A DNA stretch of 64,000 bases from DASWOJ01 sp964242415 (lineage in GTDB: Bacteria; Pseudomonadota; Alphaproteobacteria; Acetobacterales; Acetobacteraceae): contig CAXTAT010000001.1 of assembly GCA_964242415.1 (NCBI GenBank), positions 124,001 through 188,000 on the forward strand. The letters run 5' to 3'. This document shows, in pieces, positions 10,127-17,413 of this stretch. The stretch's first letter is position 1, and every line of letters begins with the position of its first letter. The position numbers were made by a program, and so were the translations under genes. The notes under the pieces are model-generated. The model had not been told where the DNA came from and made no database searches. It saw nothing but the letters and a program-made list of their open reading frames with translations.

Positions 10127-11797
10127 TTACTGCGCCGTCCACTGCTCGACGAAGTTGCCGACGCCGTAGCCGTTGCCCAGCGGCTCGTAGCCATGCAGCC
10201 ACTTGGGGATGATGTGCGGCTCGGCGCGGAAGAACAGCGGCAGCACCGGCACCTGCTCGGCGTAGATGCGCTGCATCTCGGACCAGTCGGCCTTGGCCTT
10301 CATGGGGTCCAGCTCGCCCTCCACCTTCGCGATGTCGGCATCCACCTGGGCGTTGCTGAACCCGGGGAAGTTCGAGCCGCCGAAGTTGTTGGCCTTCACC
10401 GGGATGTCGCCCGTGCCGAGCGTGCGGCGTGGGCTCTCGCTGATGCTGCTGGACCAGGCATACATGCCCATCCCGGTGTAGGTGCGCTGCTTCAGCGTCT
10501 GGCCGAACAGGGTCCGCGCCGGCTCGTTCTTCAGCGCCACCTCGACGCAGGCGGCCTTCCACTGGTTCTGCAGCACCTGCTCGGTCAGCTCGCGCAGGCG
10601 GTTGCCGGCGGTGGTCGCGATCTCCAGCGACAGCCGCTGCCCGGCGGCGTTGCGGCAGACGCCATCGGGGCCAGGGGTCCAGCCGGCCTCCTGCAGCAGC
10701 CGCTTGGCGCCGGGCAGGTCGAACGGCGCCGGCTGCACCCCGGCGTCGTACATCGGGTGCAGCGGGTTGACCCAGGTGGCGGCGACGGGCTGCAGGCCCT
10801 CGAACAGCCGGGTCACCAGGGTCTGCCGGTCGGTCGCCAGCAGCAGCGCGCGCCGGGTCCGCACGTCGGCCAGCAGCGGGTTGTCCAGGTTAAAGTCGAT
10901 GTGCTCATAGGTCAGGCTCGGGCGGAACTGGTAGTCGAACCGGCCGGGCGCCTGCTTGCGCAACGCCAGGGCCTGGTCGATGGTCAGGCCGACGCCCTCG
11001 CCGGCGACCATGTCCACGTCGCCGGACAGCAGGTTGGCCTGCAACGCGGCGGTGTTCTCAATAGTCCGCAGGACGATGCGGCGCAGGGCGGGCTTGGGGC
11101 CGGGCCAGTGCGGGTTCGGCTCCATCACAAGCTGCGCGCCGGACTGGTACTGCGTCACCATGTAGGGGCCGTTCCACAGCCCGGCCGTCGCCGGCTCCCG
11201 CGCATACAGCGTGCCCTTGATGTAGTCGCCCGGCGCGGATGCTGCGGCGGCGACCGGCCCTTCCAGGTGCTCCGGCAGGATTTGGTTCCACATCATGTAG
11301 TCGCTGAGCACCCGGTCGGTGTGCAGCACCGCCGTCGCGTCATCGACGACATCGACGCTGCTGGCGCGTCCCCACGGATAGGCGTTGCTGAACCCGGCAT
11401 TCGGGTCCGCCGCCAGGTGCCAGGTGAACGCCAGGTCCCGCGCCGTCACCGGATGGCCGTCGCCCCAGGCCAGGCCGGGCCGCAGCTTGATGGTGATCCG
11501 CATCCCCGTCTTGCCGTCCGGCCGGTCCTCCAGCGCCGCCAGCCCATTGTCCAAGGAGGGCAGGTCGGTGCACAGCAGGCACACCGGGCGCCAGTCCTTG
11601 TCGTAGCCGCTGATGCTGCGCTGGGTGAACGCCAGCACGTAGTCGCGGATCACCTCCGCATCCAGGAACGGGTTGAGCGTTGAGGGGAACTGCGCCGCCC
11701 CGATCACCAGGTCCTCCTTGGCCTGCGCCACGCCCCCATGCAGCAGTGCCAGCAACAAGGCCGGCACGGCGGCGAGCATGGCGTGGCGCAGGCGCAT
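10127..11797 (-). CDS. Peptide-type ABC transporter substrate-binding protein (SBP_bac_5)
   Basis: A 556-aa periplasmic receptor with a Sec signal peptide (RHAMLAAVPALLLALLHG, cleavage near AQA). The type II fold of the dipeptide/oligopeptide-binding family follows, including PSTLNPFLDAEVI near the mature N-terminus, LRPGLAWGDGHPVTARDLAF and the late CRNAAGQRLSLEIAT region. It delivers peptides or related ligands to the DppBCDF-like system encoded immediately downstream. The ATG at 11797 has a GGAG box nine bases upstream; the frame is open 11 codons further, but without support. It is the first gene of the operon. Confidence 0.9.
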   Translation of the reverse strand: MRLRHAMLAAVPALLLALLHGGVAQAKEDLVIGAAQFPSTLNPFLDAEVIRDYVLAFTQRSISGYDKDWRPVCLLCTDLPSLDNGLAALEDRPDGKTGMRITIKLRPGLAWGDGHPVTARDLAFTWHLAADPNAGFSNAYPWGRASSVDVVDDATAVLHTDRVLSDYMMWNQILPEHLEGPVAAAASAPGDYIKGTLYAREPATAGLWNGPYMVTQYQSGAQLVMEPNPHWPGPKPALRRIVLRTIENTAALQANLLSGDVDMVAGEGVGLTIDQALALRKQAPGRFDYQFRPSLTYEHIDFNLDNPLLADVRTRRALLLATDRQTLVTRLFEGLQPVAATWVNPLHPMYDAGVQPAPFDLPGAKRLLQEAGWTPGPDGVCRNAAGQRLSLEIATTAGNRLRELTEQVLQNQWKAACVEVALKNEPARTLFGQTLKQRTYTGMGMYAWSSSISESPRRTLGTGDIPVKANNFGGSNFPGFSNAQVDADIAKVEGELDPMKAKADWSEMQRIYAEQVPVLPLFFRAEPHIIPKWLHGYEPLGNGYGVGNFVEQWTAQ

Positions 11798-11852
11798 GGC
11801 GAGGTCTCCAGGAGTCGAGCGGCGCAGCATAGCCGGACGCGCGTCGGCTGCG

Positions 11853-12428
11853 TCAATTGCCGGCGGATTGCGGCATGTCCGGGATGCCGGCCGGGGCAGG
11901 CTCGGTCAGCGCCAGCCCCCGATAGAGGGCTGCCAAGGGCACTTCGACGCCAATCTCCGGCATCGCAAGCGTCCCATCAGGGCCGACAAGCACGTGATCC
12001 CAGCCGGTTTCGGTGCGGGTGATGACCGTGGCGAAAACCCGATCCTGCCCCAGCATCACATAGCGGCGGACAGAGCGAAGCGACTTGTATTCCGCAGCCT
12101 TGACCGTACGATCATCCATGGCGGTGCTGGCCGACAAGACCTCAAATACTACGACAGGCTCTGCGACGATGGTGGCGTCATCCGGAAATGGCGTGCAGCT
12201 TACGGACACGTCGGGATAACGATAGCTCGGCCCAGTTTGAACCTTGAGGTCGCTGCCATAAGCCTGGCAGGGCCTTCCATCCAGGCGTGCATCGAGCGCT
12301 GAGAGCAAATTCCTTTGCACGACCGAGTGCGCCCGTGTGCCCCCGGTCATCGCGACAGGCTGGAAGCCGTCAAACTCCCATTTCAGCTCCTGCTTGGCTT
12401 CCCAGGCAAGGAACTCATCCGCCGTCAT
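11853..12428 (-). CDS. Uma2-family (DUF820) putative nuclease
   Basis: The ~191-aa product matches the Uma2 restriction-endonuclease-like fold: MTADEFLAWE at the start, then ELKWEFDGFQPVAMTGG, AHSVVQRNLL, YRYPDVSVSC and VVVFEVLSAS, which supply the D...E-x-hydrophobic PD-(D/E)XK-like residues. Such genes are very abundant in cyanobacteria and some alphaproteobacteria, and their function is not settled. The frame is open to 12506 and GTG at 12452 or TTG at 12506 are alternative starts; the ATG is chosen because the family usually begins close to this motif. It sits 55 bp upstream of the peptide receptor gene on the same strand. Confidence 0.75.
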   Translation of the reverse strand: MTADEFLAWEAKQELKWEFDGFQPVAMTGGTRAHSVVQRNLLSALDARLDGRPCQAYGSDLKVQTGPSYRYPDVSVSCTPFPDDATIVAEPVVVFEVLSASTAMDDRTVKAAEYKSLRSVRRYVMLGQDRVFATVITRTETGWDHVLVGPDGTLAMPEIGVEVPLAALYRGLALTEPAPAGIPDMPQSAGN

Positions 12429-12613
12429 CGGCGCCAGGCCGGCGTGGCCCACCGCCCCACCCGGTCCTGGACCGGTATCGGCGCTGCCTTGCAGGTCAGG
12501 GCGCAAGTCATGGCGCAGTCTTCTCCGTCACAGCAGCCAGGGCGCGGCGCATGCCGCCCGCCGCAGCATAGCATGGCCCAACGCCGGCCAGGACACGGAC
12601 AGCACCGCCGCCG

Positions 12614-13900
12614 TCACCGCACCAGCGCCTGCATCCCGCGCTCCAGGTGGTCGGTCAGCCGGTCGAAGTGCGCCAGCAGCACCTCGCTCCAGCGGGCGAT
12701 GCCCTCGCGGCCTGCGGCGGTGCCGGGCTGCGCCAGGGCGGGCAGCAGCGCCTCCCATGCCGTCACCGCCTCCTCCAGCTCCCGCGCGATCTCGGCGTTG
12801 CTGAGCGGCAGGGTCTGCAGATAGATCAACCCTTCCAGCAACTCCTCCTCTGCCGCAGATTTGAGCGGGCAGTCCGCGGCGGGCAGCAGCCCGGCGATCA
12901 GCGCCTCCTTCGCCAGCCGCTGGCACAGCATCCGCTGCCGTCCCGCCACGTTGATCACATGCAGCGCCGTGGCGAAGCCGCCGACTTCAAGGTTCTCGGT
13001 CAACTGCTCGGCCTGCACCAGCAGTTCCTCGGCCAAGCTGTCCACCTCCGGCAGGCGGCGGGCGACGGCCGGGGTGCCCAGGGCGGACCGCAGCCGGCTC
13101 CAAGGCGTCAGCACGGCTTCCAGCAGGTCGCCGAAGGTGGGACGCGACAGGATGCGCCCCAGGATCGCCAGGTTGGCCTCGACCTGGGCCATCGAATCAG
13201 CGAACAGCCCGGCCGTCTCCCCAGCCGTCACAGAGCCGCGCACGCCAACGCCGGCCCCCATGCAGGCCAATGCATACAGCTTCACCAGCCGCTGCGAGAG
13301 CATACGCAACTGCCCGGCCCGGTTGACCGCCTCCCCATACCGGGCGGAGTCGATCACCACCTGCGCCACCTGGCCGATGCGCTGCTTGTTGTGCATCGCG
13401 GCGCTGCGCAGGGCGCGGTAGGCTTCTTCCTCCCGCAACTGGCGCGCGCCCATCAGGATGCCCTTGGCGCGATCGACCAGCTTGCGCTCGGCAAAGCGCT
13501 GGCTCACCTCGGCCAGCTCCCCGCGGATCATCTGGTCATGCTGGAAACGCGCCTGCGCCAGGTGCAGCACCGAGCGCAGGCGGCCGCGGCTGTAGCCGCT
13601 CACCACGTAGGCGTGCACGCCGGACCGGGTGGCAAGGGCGATCTTCTCGGCGTCGGGATCGTCGGTGAACAGGATGACCGGCCGCGGCGCCGCGGCATTC
13701 AGGGCGGCAATGCCCTGGAAAACGGCAGCGTCCGGCGCAGCATCGTAGATCACGACGAAGTCTGGCGATTCCTTGATCACGTCCTGCAGCAAATTAAGGC
13801 AGTCGGTCTGGCCAAGGACCGCAATGCCGACCGATGCAAGATCATCCGCGAGCGCGGGCGCACCGGGTCCAAGGCTGGACGACACCAACGCAGACGGCAT
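12614..13900 (-). CDS. ANTAR-domain antitermination regulator with nitrate/nitrite-type sensor helices
   Basis: The 428-aa protein has a receiver-like domain at ~15-120 without a clear phosphoacceptor context. An ANTAR RNA-binding domain at ~130-190 reads AERKLVDRAKGILMGARQLREEEAYRALRSAAM. The C-terminal ~230 residues carry two copies of the PilJ/NIT-type helix, AGQLRMLSQRLVKLYAL and AGRQRMLCQRLAKEAL. The G-x-R-Q-R-M-L-x-Q-R motif is the P-box-like signature of NarX-type nitrate/nitrite sensing helices. ANTAR proteins bind paired hexaloop hairpins in leader RNAs and prevent termination. Exactly such a leader lies 91 bp away on the opposite strand, before a nitrate transporter. Start at 13900 rests on an AAGGGG box. 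Fusion of sensor and ANTAR in one protein resembles Klebsiella NasR, but the domain order is reversed. Confidence 0.85.
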   Translation of the reverse strand: MPSALVSSSLGPGAPALADDLASVGIAVLGQTDCLNLLQDVIKESPDFVVIYDAAPDAAVFQGIAALNAAAPRPVILFTDDPDAEKIALATRSGVHAYVVSGYSRGRLRSVLHLAQARFQHDQMIRGELAEVSQRFAERKLVDRAKGILMGARQLREEEAYRALRSAAMHNKQRIGQVAQVVIDSARYGEAVNRAGQLRMLSQRLVKLYALACMGAGVGVRGSVTAGETAGLFADSMAQVEANLAILGRILSRPTFGDLLEAVLTPWSRLRSALGTPAVARRLPEVDSLAEELLVQAEQLTENLEVGGFATALHVINVAGRQRMLCQRLAKEALIAGLLPAADCPLKSAAEEELLEGLIYLQTLPLSNAEIARELEEAVTAWEALLPALAQPGTAAGREGIARWSEVLLAHFDRLTDHLERGMQALVR

Positions 13901-13963
13901 TCGATCCCCTTCGCAGGCCGTTATGCCGCAGTGCAACGCAAGTTCCGCACCAGAATGCCGACT

Positions 13964-13980
13964 TGGCATGAAACCTGCTT
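13964..13980 (+). promoter_or_regulatory. Sigma-54-type -24/-12 promoter
   Basis: TGGCATGAAACCTGCTT matches the consensus TGGCAC-N5-TTGC with GG at 13965-13966, GC at 13977-13978 and the obligatory 10-bp gap. A start site about 12 bases on would fall at ~13990, directly before the first leader hairpin. Nitrogen assimilation genes are commonly NtrC/sigma-54 controlled. No convincing NtrC site was found. Confidence 0.6.
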
Positions 13981-13990
13981 AGTAGCAGGC

Positions 13991-14092
13991 GGGACACAAT
14001 GATGTGTCCCGACCAACGTTCACGCACTACGCGTCATGGCCACACCGTTGTGGCCTTCCTGTGCCTCCCGCCCCGGCCCGACGCCGGGGTTT
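13991..14092 (+). ncRNA. ANTAR-target leader RNA (two hexaloop hairpins plus terminator)
   Basis: The first hairpin is a 7-bp stem GGGACAC/GTGTCCC (13991-14010) closing the hexaloop AATGAT. The second is a 6-bp stem GGCCAC/GTGGCC (14038-14055) closing ACCGTT. Both loops have A at position 1 and G at position 4, the two bases known to be required for ANTAR recognition. A GC-rich terminator hairpin follows 15 bases later, and the gene start lies beyond it. By analogy with nasR-nasF leaders, nitrate-activated regulator should stabilise the pair and allow read-through. Confidence 0.75.
14071..14092 (+). terminator. Leader (attenuator) terminator
   Basis: A 7-bp stem CCCCGGC/GCCGGGG with the 5-base loop CCGAC is followed by TTT. 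It lies 6 bases before the GGAGG ribosome-binding site of the heptad-repeat gene, so termination here would abort transcription of both downstream genes. Confidence 0.65.
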
Positions 14093-14108
14093 CCGCTTGG
14101 AGGTCCCT

Positions 14109-14795
14109 TTGTCCGAGTCCGCCACCGTCGAGACGAACAACGCCCTGCTGGTGAAGAACAACGCGCTGCTGCAGGGCAACGCCACGGCGCTCAAGGGCAA
14201 CAACGCCCTGCTGGAGCAGAACCACGACCTCGTTGCGGGCAACAGCGCCGCGCTGGCCGGCAACAAGAAGTCGCTCACGGCCAACACCGCCATGCTGGCC
14301 TCCAACAGTGCGCTGATGGAAGGCAACAAGGCCGGGATCGCCGAGAACCACGAGATCCTCGCCGCCAACTCGGCGTCGATCAAGGGCAACGCCGCCGTGG
14401 TCGAGTCCAACCGCAAGGTGCTTGCCGCCAACTCCGACCGCATCGGCGCCAACAGCGAGGTGCTCGGGCGCAACGCGGCGCTGCTGGCCGACAACAGCGC
14501 GACCGTGAAGGCGAACAGCGAGGCGCTGGAGGGCAACCACGGCCTGCTTGAGTCCAACAAGGACCTGCTCGGCACCAACGCGGCCAAGCTCGCCGCCAAC
14601 ACCGAGGCGCTGACCCGCAACAACGTCCTGCTGCAGTCCAACGCCGCCGCCGTGTCGGGCAACGCCGAGACGCTGGAGACCAACCACGCCCTGCTCGAGG
14701 CCAACAGCCGCCTGCTCAAGTCCAACTCGGACATGATGCGCGCCAACCACGACCTGCTGACGCTGATCGCCGCCAAGCTCGGCGTCGCCGCCTAA
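14109..14795 (+). CDS. 30-heptad asparagine/leucine coiled-coil protein in nitrate operon
   Basis: No characterised family recognised. A 9-residue N-terminus and a 9-residue C-terminus (IAAKLGVAA) enclose 210 residues that divide exactly into 30 heptads. Every heptad starts with Asn and has Leu, Ile, Val or Met at its fifth place, e.g. NNALLQG, NHEILAA, NTEALTR. Taking the aliphatic residue as core position a puts Asn at core position d in all 30. Asn-at-d layers occur in trimeric coiled coils of autotransporter stalks, where they surround an anion. There is no signal peptide or membrane segment, so a ~30 nm cytoplasmic rod is likely. The TTG start at 14109 has GGAGG five bases upstream; the frame is open to 14004 but that part is leader RNA. 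It lies between the leader and the NarK gene. A role in nitrate handling is inference. Confidence 0.8.
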   Translation: MSESATVETNNALLVKNNALLQGNATALKGNNALLEQNHDLVAGNSAALAGNKKSLTANTAMLASNSALMEGNKAGIAENHEILAANSASIKGNAAVVESNRKVLAANSDRIGANSEVLGRNAALLADNSATVKANSEALEGNHGLLESNKDLLGTNAAKLAANTEALTRNNVLLQSNAAAVSGNAETLETNHALLEANSRLLKSNSDMMRANHDLLTLIAAKLGVAA

Positions 14796-14797
14796 CC

Positions 14798-14833
14798 CAC
14801 GGTTGCGGCCCGGCTCCCACGAGCCGGACCGTG
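14798..14833 (+). other. Intercistronic hairpin between heptad-repeat gene and narK
   Basis: CCGGCTC/GAGCCGG (loop CCAC) sits inside an outer pair CACGGT/ACCGTG, with a 6-base bulge on the left side. It has no T-run, so it is more likely a partial terminator or RNA-stability element than a full stop. Confidence 0.5.
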
Positions 14834-14883
14834 ACGGCCAGCAAGACAATCCCAGCAAAACAACCCCTGTCAGGACATCCTCA

Positions 14884-16239
14884 ATGGTATCCAACAAGGC
14901 CACCCGCATCGACCTATTCAGCCTGCGAACGCCGCAGATGCGAGCGTTCCACCTGACTTGGATCGCCTTCTTCGTGTGCTTCTTCGCCTGGTTCGCGACC
15001 GCCCCGCTGATGCCGGTCATCAAGGGCGACCTGCATCTGACCAATGACCAGGTCTACTCGATCGGCATCGCCGGCGTGTTCGCAACCGTGCTCGCCCGCT
15101 TCGCCATCGGGCCGATGTGCGACAAATATGGCCCCCGCCTGACCTACACGCTGCTGCTCTCGCTCGGCGCCATCCCCGTGATCGGCGTCGCCTTTGCGTG
15201 GGACTACGCATCGTTCCTGATCTTCCGCCTGATGATCGGGGTGATCGGGGCGAGCTTCGTGATCACGCAGTTCCATACCTCGGTGATGTTCGCGCCCAAC
15301 GTGGTCGGCACGGCGAATGCCACGGTCGGCGGCTGGGGCAACGCAGGCGGTGGCGTGACGCAGAGCGTGATGCCGCTCATCCTGGCCGGCGTGGCCGCTT
15401 GGGGCTTCAGCAGCGGCCTGGCCTGGCGCTACTCGCAGATCGTTCCGGCGGTGCTGATGCTCGTGGTTGCGGTGCTGTACTGGAAGTACACGCAGGATAC
15501 GCCTGAGGGCAACTTCGCCGACATGCGCCGCGCGGGCCTGTCCACGGACGTCGGCAAGAAGGGCGGCCTGGCAACCATGAAGGAGGCGGGCAAGAACTAC
15601 CGCGTCTGGCTGCTGGGGGCCTGCTACGGCGCCTCGTTCGGCGTGGAGCTGTTCGTCCACTCGATCGCGGTGACCTACTACTTCAACCGCTACTCGATGA
15701 CGGTCGAGAGTGCCGGCTTCGCGGTCGGCGCGTTCGGCTTGCTGGCCCTGTTCGCGCGGGCGGTCGGCGGCCTGATGTCCGACAAGGTCGCGCGGACGCG
15801 GGGGCTGGATGGGCGGACCTGGCTGCTGTTCAGCCTGATGATCGGCGAGGGGGTATTCCTGATCGTATTCTCCCAGGCGAGTACGGTCACGGTTGCCGTC
15901 TCGACGATGCTTGTCTTCGGCCTGTTCACGCACATGGCGTGCGGCTCATTGTATGCCTTGGTGCCGTTCATCGACCGCAAGGTCCTCGGCGGCGTCTGCG
16001 GCATCATCGGGGCCGGCGGCAACATCGGCGGCGTCGCGGCCGGGCTGCTGCTGCGGGGCACGGGCGATCCGCAGCTCTGCTTCATGGTCCTCGGGATTTG
16101 CGCCATCGTGTGCGCCTGCGGGGCGGCGGCGATCCGCTTCTCCATTAAGCACAAGCAGGAAGAGCAGGCGCTGTACGACATGGCCGTCGCGCAGCGGTCG
16201 GCGGACATGGCGGGGGCGGGCATGGTCGGCGCCGACTAA
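14884..16239 (+). CDS. NarK-type MFS nitrate/nitrite transporter
   Basis: The 451-aa protein has 12 hydrophobic segments and belongs to the nitrate/nitrite porter branch of the major facilitator superfamily. Family motifs are visible: FHLTWIAFFVCFFAWFA at the start, RFAIGPMCDKYGPRL (loop 2-3) and FRLMIGVIGASFVITQFH with the substrate-binding Arg. The first nitrate signature, ATVGGWGNAGGGVTQ, corresponds to G-x-x-x-G-x-G-N-x-G-G, and the second is GAGGNIGGVAAG. The start at 14884 is chosen because residues upstream are unconserved; the ribosome-binding site is weak. It is cotranscribed with the heptad-repeat gene and probably under the ANTAR leader. No nitrate or nitrite reductase is present in the window. 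Confidence 0.9.
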   Translation: MVSNKATRIDLFSLRTPQMRAFHLTWIAFFVCFFAWFATAPLMPVIKGDLHLTNDQVYSIGIAGVFATVLARFAIGPMCDKYGPRLTYTLLLSLGAIPVIGVAFAWDYASFLIFRLMIGVIGASFVITQFHTSVMFAPNVVGTANATVGGWGNAGGGVTQSVMPLILAGVAAWGFSSGLAWRYSQIVPAVLMLVVAVLYWKYTQDTPEGNFADMRRAGLSTDVGKKGGLATMKEAGKNYRVWLLGACYGASFGVELFVHSIAVTYYFNRYSMTVESAGFAVGAFGLLALFARAVGGLMSDKVARTRGLDGRTWLLFSLMIGEGVFLIVFSQASTVTVAVSTMLVFGLFTHMACGSLYALVPFIDRKVLGGVCGIIGAGGNIGGVAAGLLLRGTGDPQLCFMVLGICAIVCACGAAAIRFSIKHKQEEQALYDMAVAQRSADMAGAGMVGAD

Positions 16240-16246
16240 GCCCGGT

Positions 16247-16276
16247 CGCTGGGTGCGGGTTGGCCCGCACCCAGCG
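16247..16276 (+). terminator. Hairpin terminator after narK
   Basis: A perfect 13-bp stem CGCTGGGTGCGGG/CCCGCACCCAGCG with a TTGG loop begins 8 bases after the stop codon. No T-run follows. Confidence 0.7.
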
Positions 16277-16340
16277 GAAGCCGGTTGCGAGATGCCGGTT
16301 GCCTGCCCACCTGCTTCTCTCAACCAGGGAGGCGCCGGGG

Positions 16341-17243
16341 ATGCAGCAGCCAGCATTGGAAGCGGTCATCATCCCGCGCGCCCATGACCTCGGCGGCTTC
16401 GAGGTCCGGCGCGCCTTGCCGTCGCAGCAGCGGCAGATGGTCGGTCCGTTCATCTTCTTCGACCAGATGGGGCCGGGCGAGTTCCTGACCGGGCGCGGCC
16501 TGGACGTCCGCCCGCATCCGCACATCGGCCTGGCTACCGTGACCTACCTGTTCGACGGCGCCATCCTGCACCGCGACAGCCTGGGCACCGAGCAGAGCAT
16601 CACCCCGGGCGACGTGAATTGGATGACCGCCGGGCAGGGCATTGCCCATAGCGAACGAACGGACGCCGCCGAGCGGGTCCACAGCAACCGGCTGTTCGGC
16701 ATCCAGTCCTGGGTGGCCCTGCCGCGCGACGCCGAGGAGGCCGCGCCGGACTTCGTCCACCACCCTGGAGCAACCCTGCCCATCCTGCAGGACGGCGGAG
16801 TGCGCCTGCGCTTGATCGCCGGCACTGGCTGGGGCCTGCGTGCGCCAGTCGCCACCCGGTCCCCGCTGTTCTACGCCGACGCGGCGCTGGCGCCCGGCGC
16901 CGCCGTGCCATTGCCGGCCGGGCACGAGGAGCGGGCGGCCTACGTGCTTGACGGCGAGGTCGAGGTCGCGGGCGACCGCTTCCTGCCGGGCCGCATGCTG
17001 GTGTTCCGCGCCGGGGACCGGTTGGCGCTGCGGGCCGGCCCCGCCGGCGCCCGGGTCCTGTTGCTGGGCGGCGCCGTGATGGACGGCCCGCGCCACCTGT
17101 TCTGGAACTTCGTCAGCTCCCGCCCCGAGCGGATCGAGCAGGCCAAGGCCGATTGGCGCGCCGGCCGCTTCGGCCCCGTGCCCGGCGATGACAAGGAGTT
17201 CATCCCGCTGCCAGAGCCATCCCCGCCGCCAACCGTCATGTAG
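16341..17243 (+). CDS. Pirin-family cupin protein
   Basis: The 300-aa protein is a bicupin of the pirin family. The N-terminal cupin holds the metal-binding pattern of human pirin: RPHPHIGLATVTYLFDG supplies the first His pair and GQGIAHSER the later His and Glu. The C-terminal cupin includes GHEERAAYVLDGEVEV. Pirins are iron proteins; some, like E. coli YhhW, show quercetinase activity, while others bind regulators or pyruvate dehydrogenase. Which applies here is unknown. A GGGAGG box lies about eight bases before the ATG at 16341. It stands alone after the narK terminator. Confidence 0.9.
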   Translation: MQQPALEAVIIPRAHDLGGFEVRRALPSQQRQMVGPFIFFDQMGPGEFLTGRGLDVRPHPHIGLATVTYLFDGAILHRDSLGTEQSITPGDVNWMTAGQGIAHSERTDAAERVHSNRLFGIQSWVALPRDAEEAAPDFVHHPGATLPILQDGGVRLRLIAGTGWGLRAPVATRSPLFYADAALAPGAAVPLPAGHEERAAYVLDGEVEVAGDRFLPGRMLVFRAGDRLALRAGPAGARVLLLGGAVMDGPRHLFWNFVSSRPERIEQAKADWRAGRFGPVPGDDKEFIPLPEPSPPPTVM

Positions 17244-17413
17244 CCGGCCCCTGCACCGCCGCCGTGCCGGCCGCGGTCTCGACTCCGCGCTGACGTCCGG
17301 GTCTGTTATGCGACGGTAGGGACGGGCCTTGACCATGCTGCTTTCGCAGGCCCGGATGCTGTAAGCAGGTTCGGCCGGAGGGCGGCCTTGTTGGCGGTGG
17401 TGACGATGGCGGC

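Noticed and set aside
13974..13989. Hairpin CCTGC-TTAGTA-GCAGG as first ANTAR hairpin
   Set aside because: Its loop lacks A at position 1 and it overlaps the -12 element; the next two hairpins fit the motif better.
14034..15044. 336-aa minus-strand frame rich in periodic GVGLEQ-type repeats
   Set aside because: Its periodicity is only the complement of the 21-bp heptad repeats of the real plus-strand gene.
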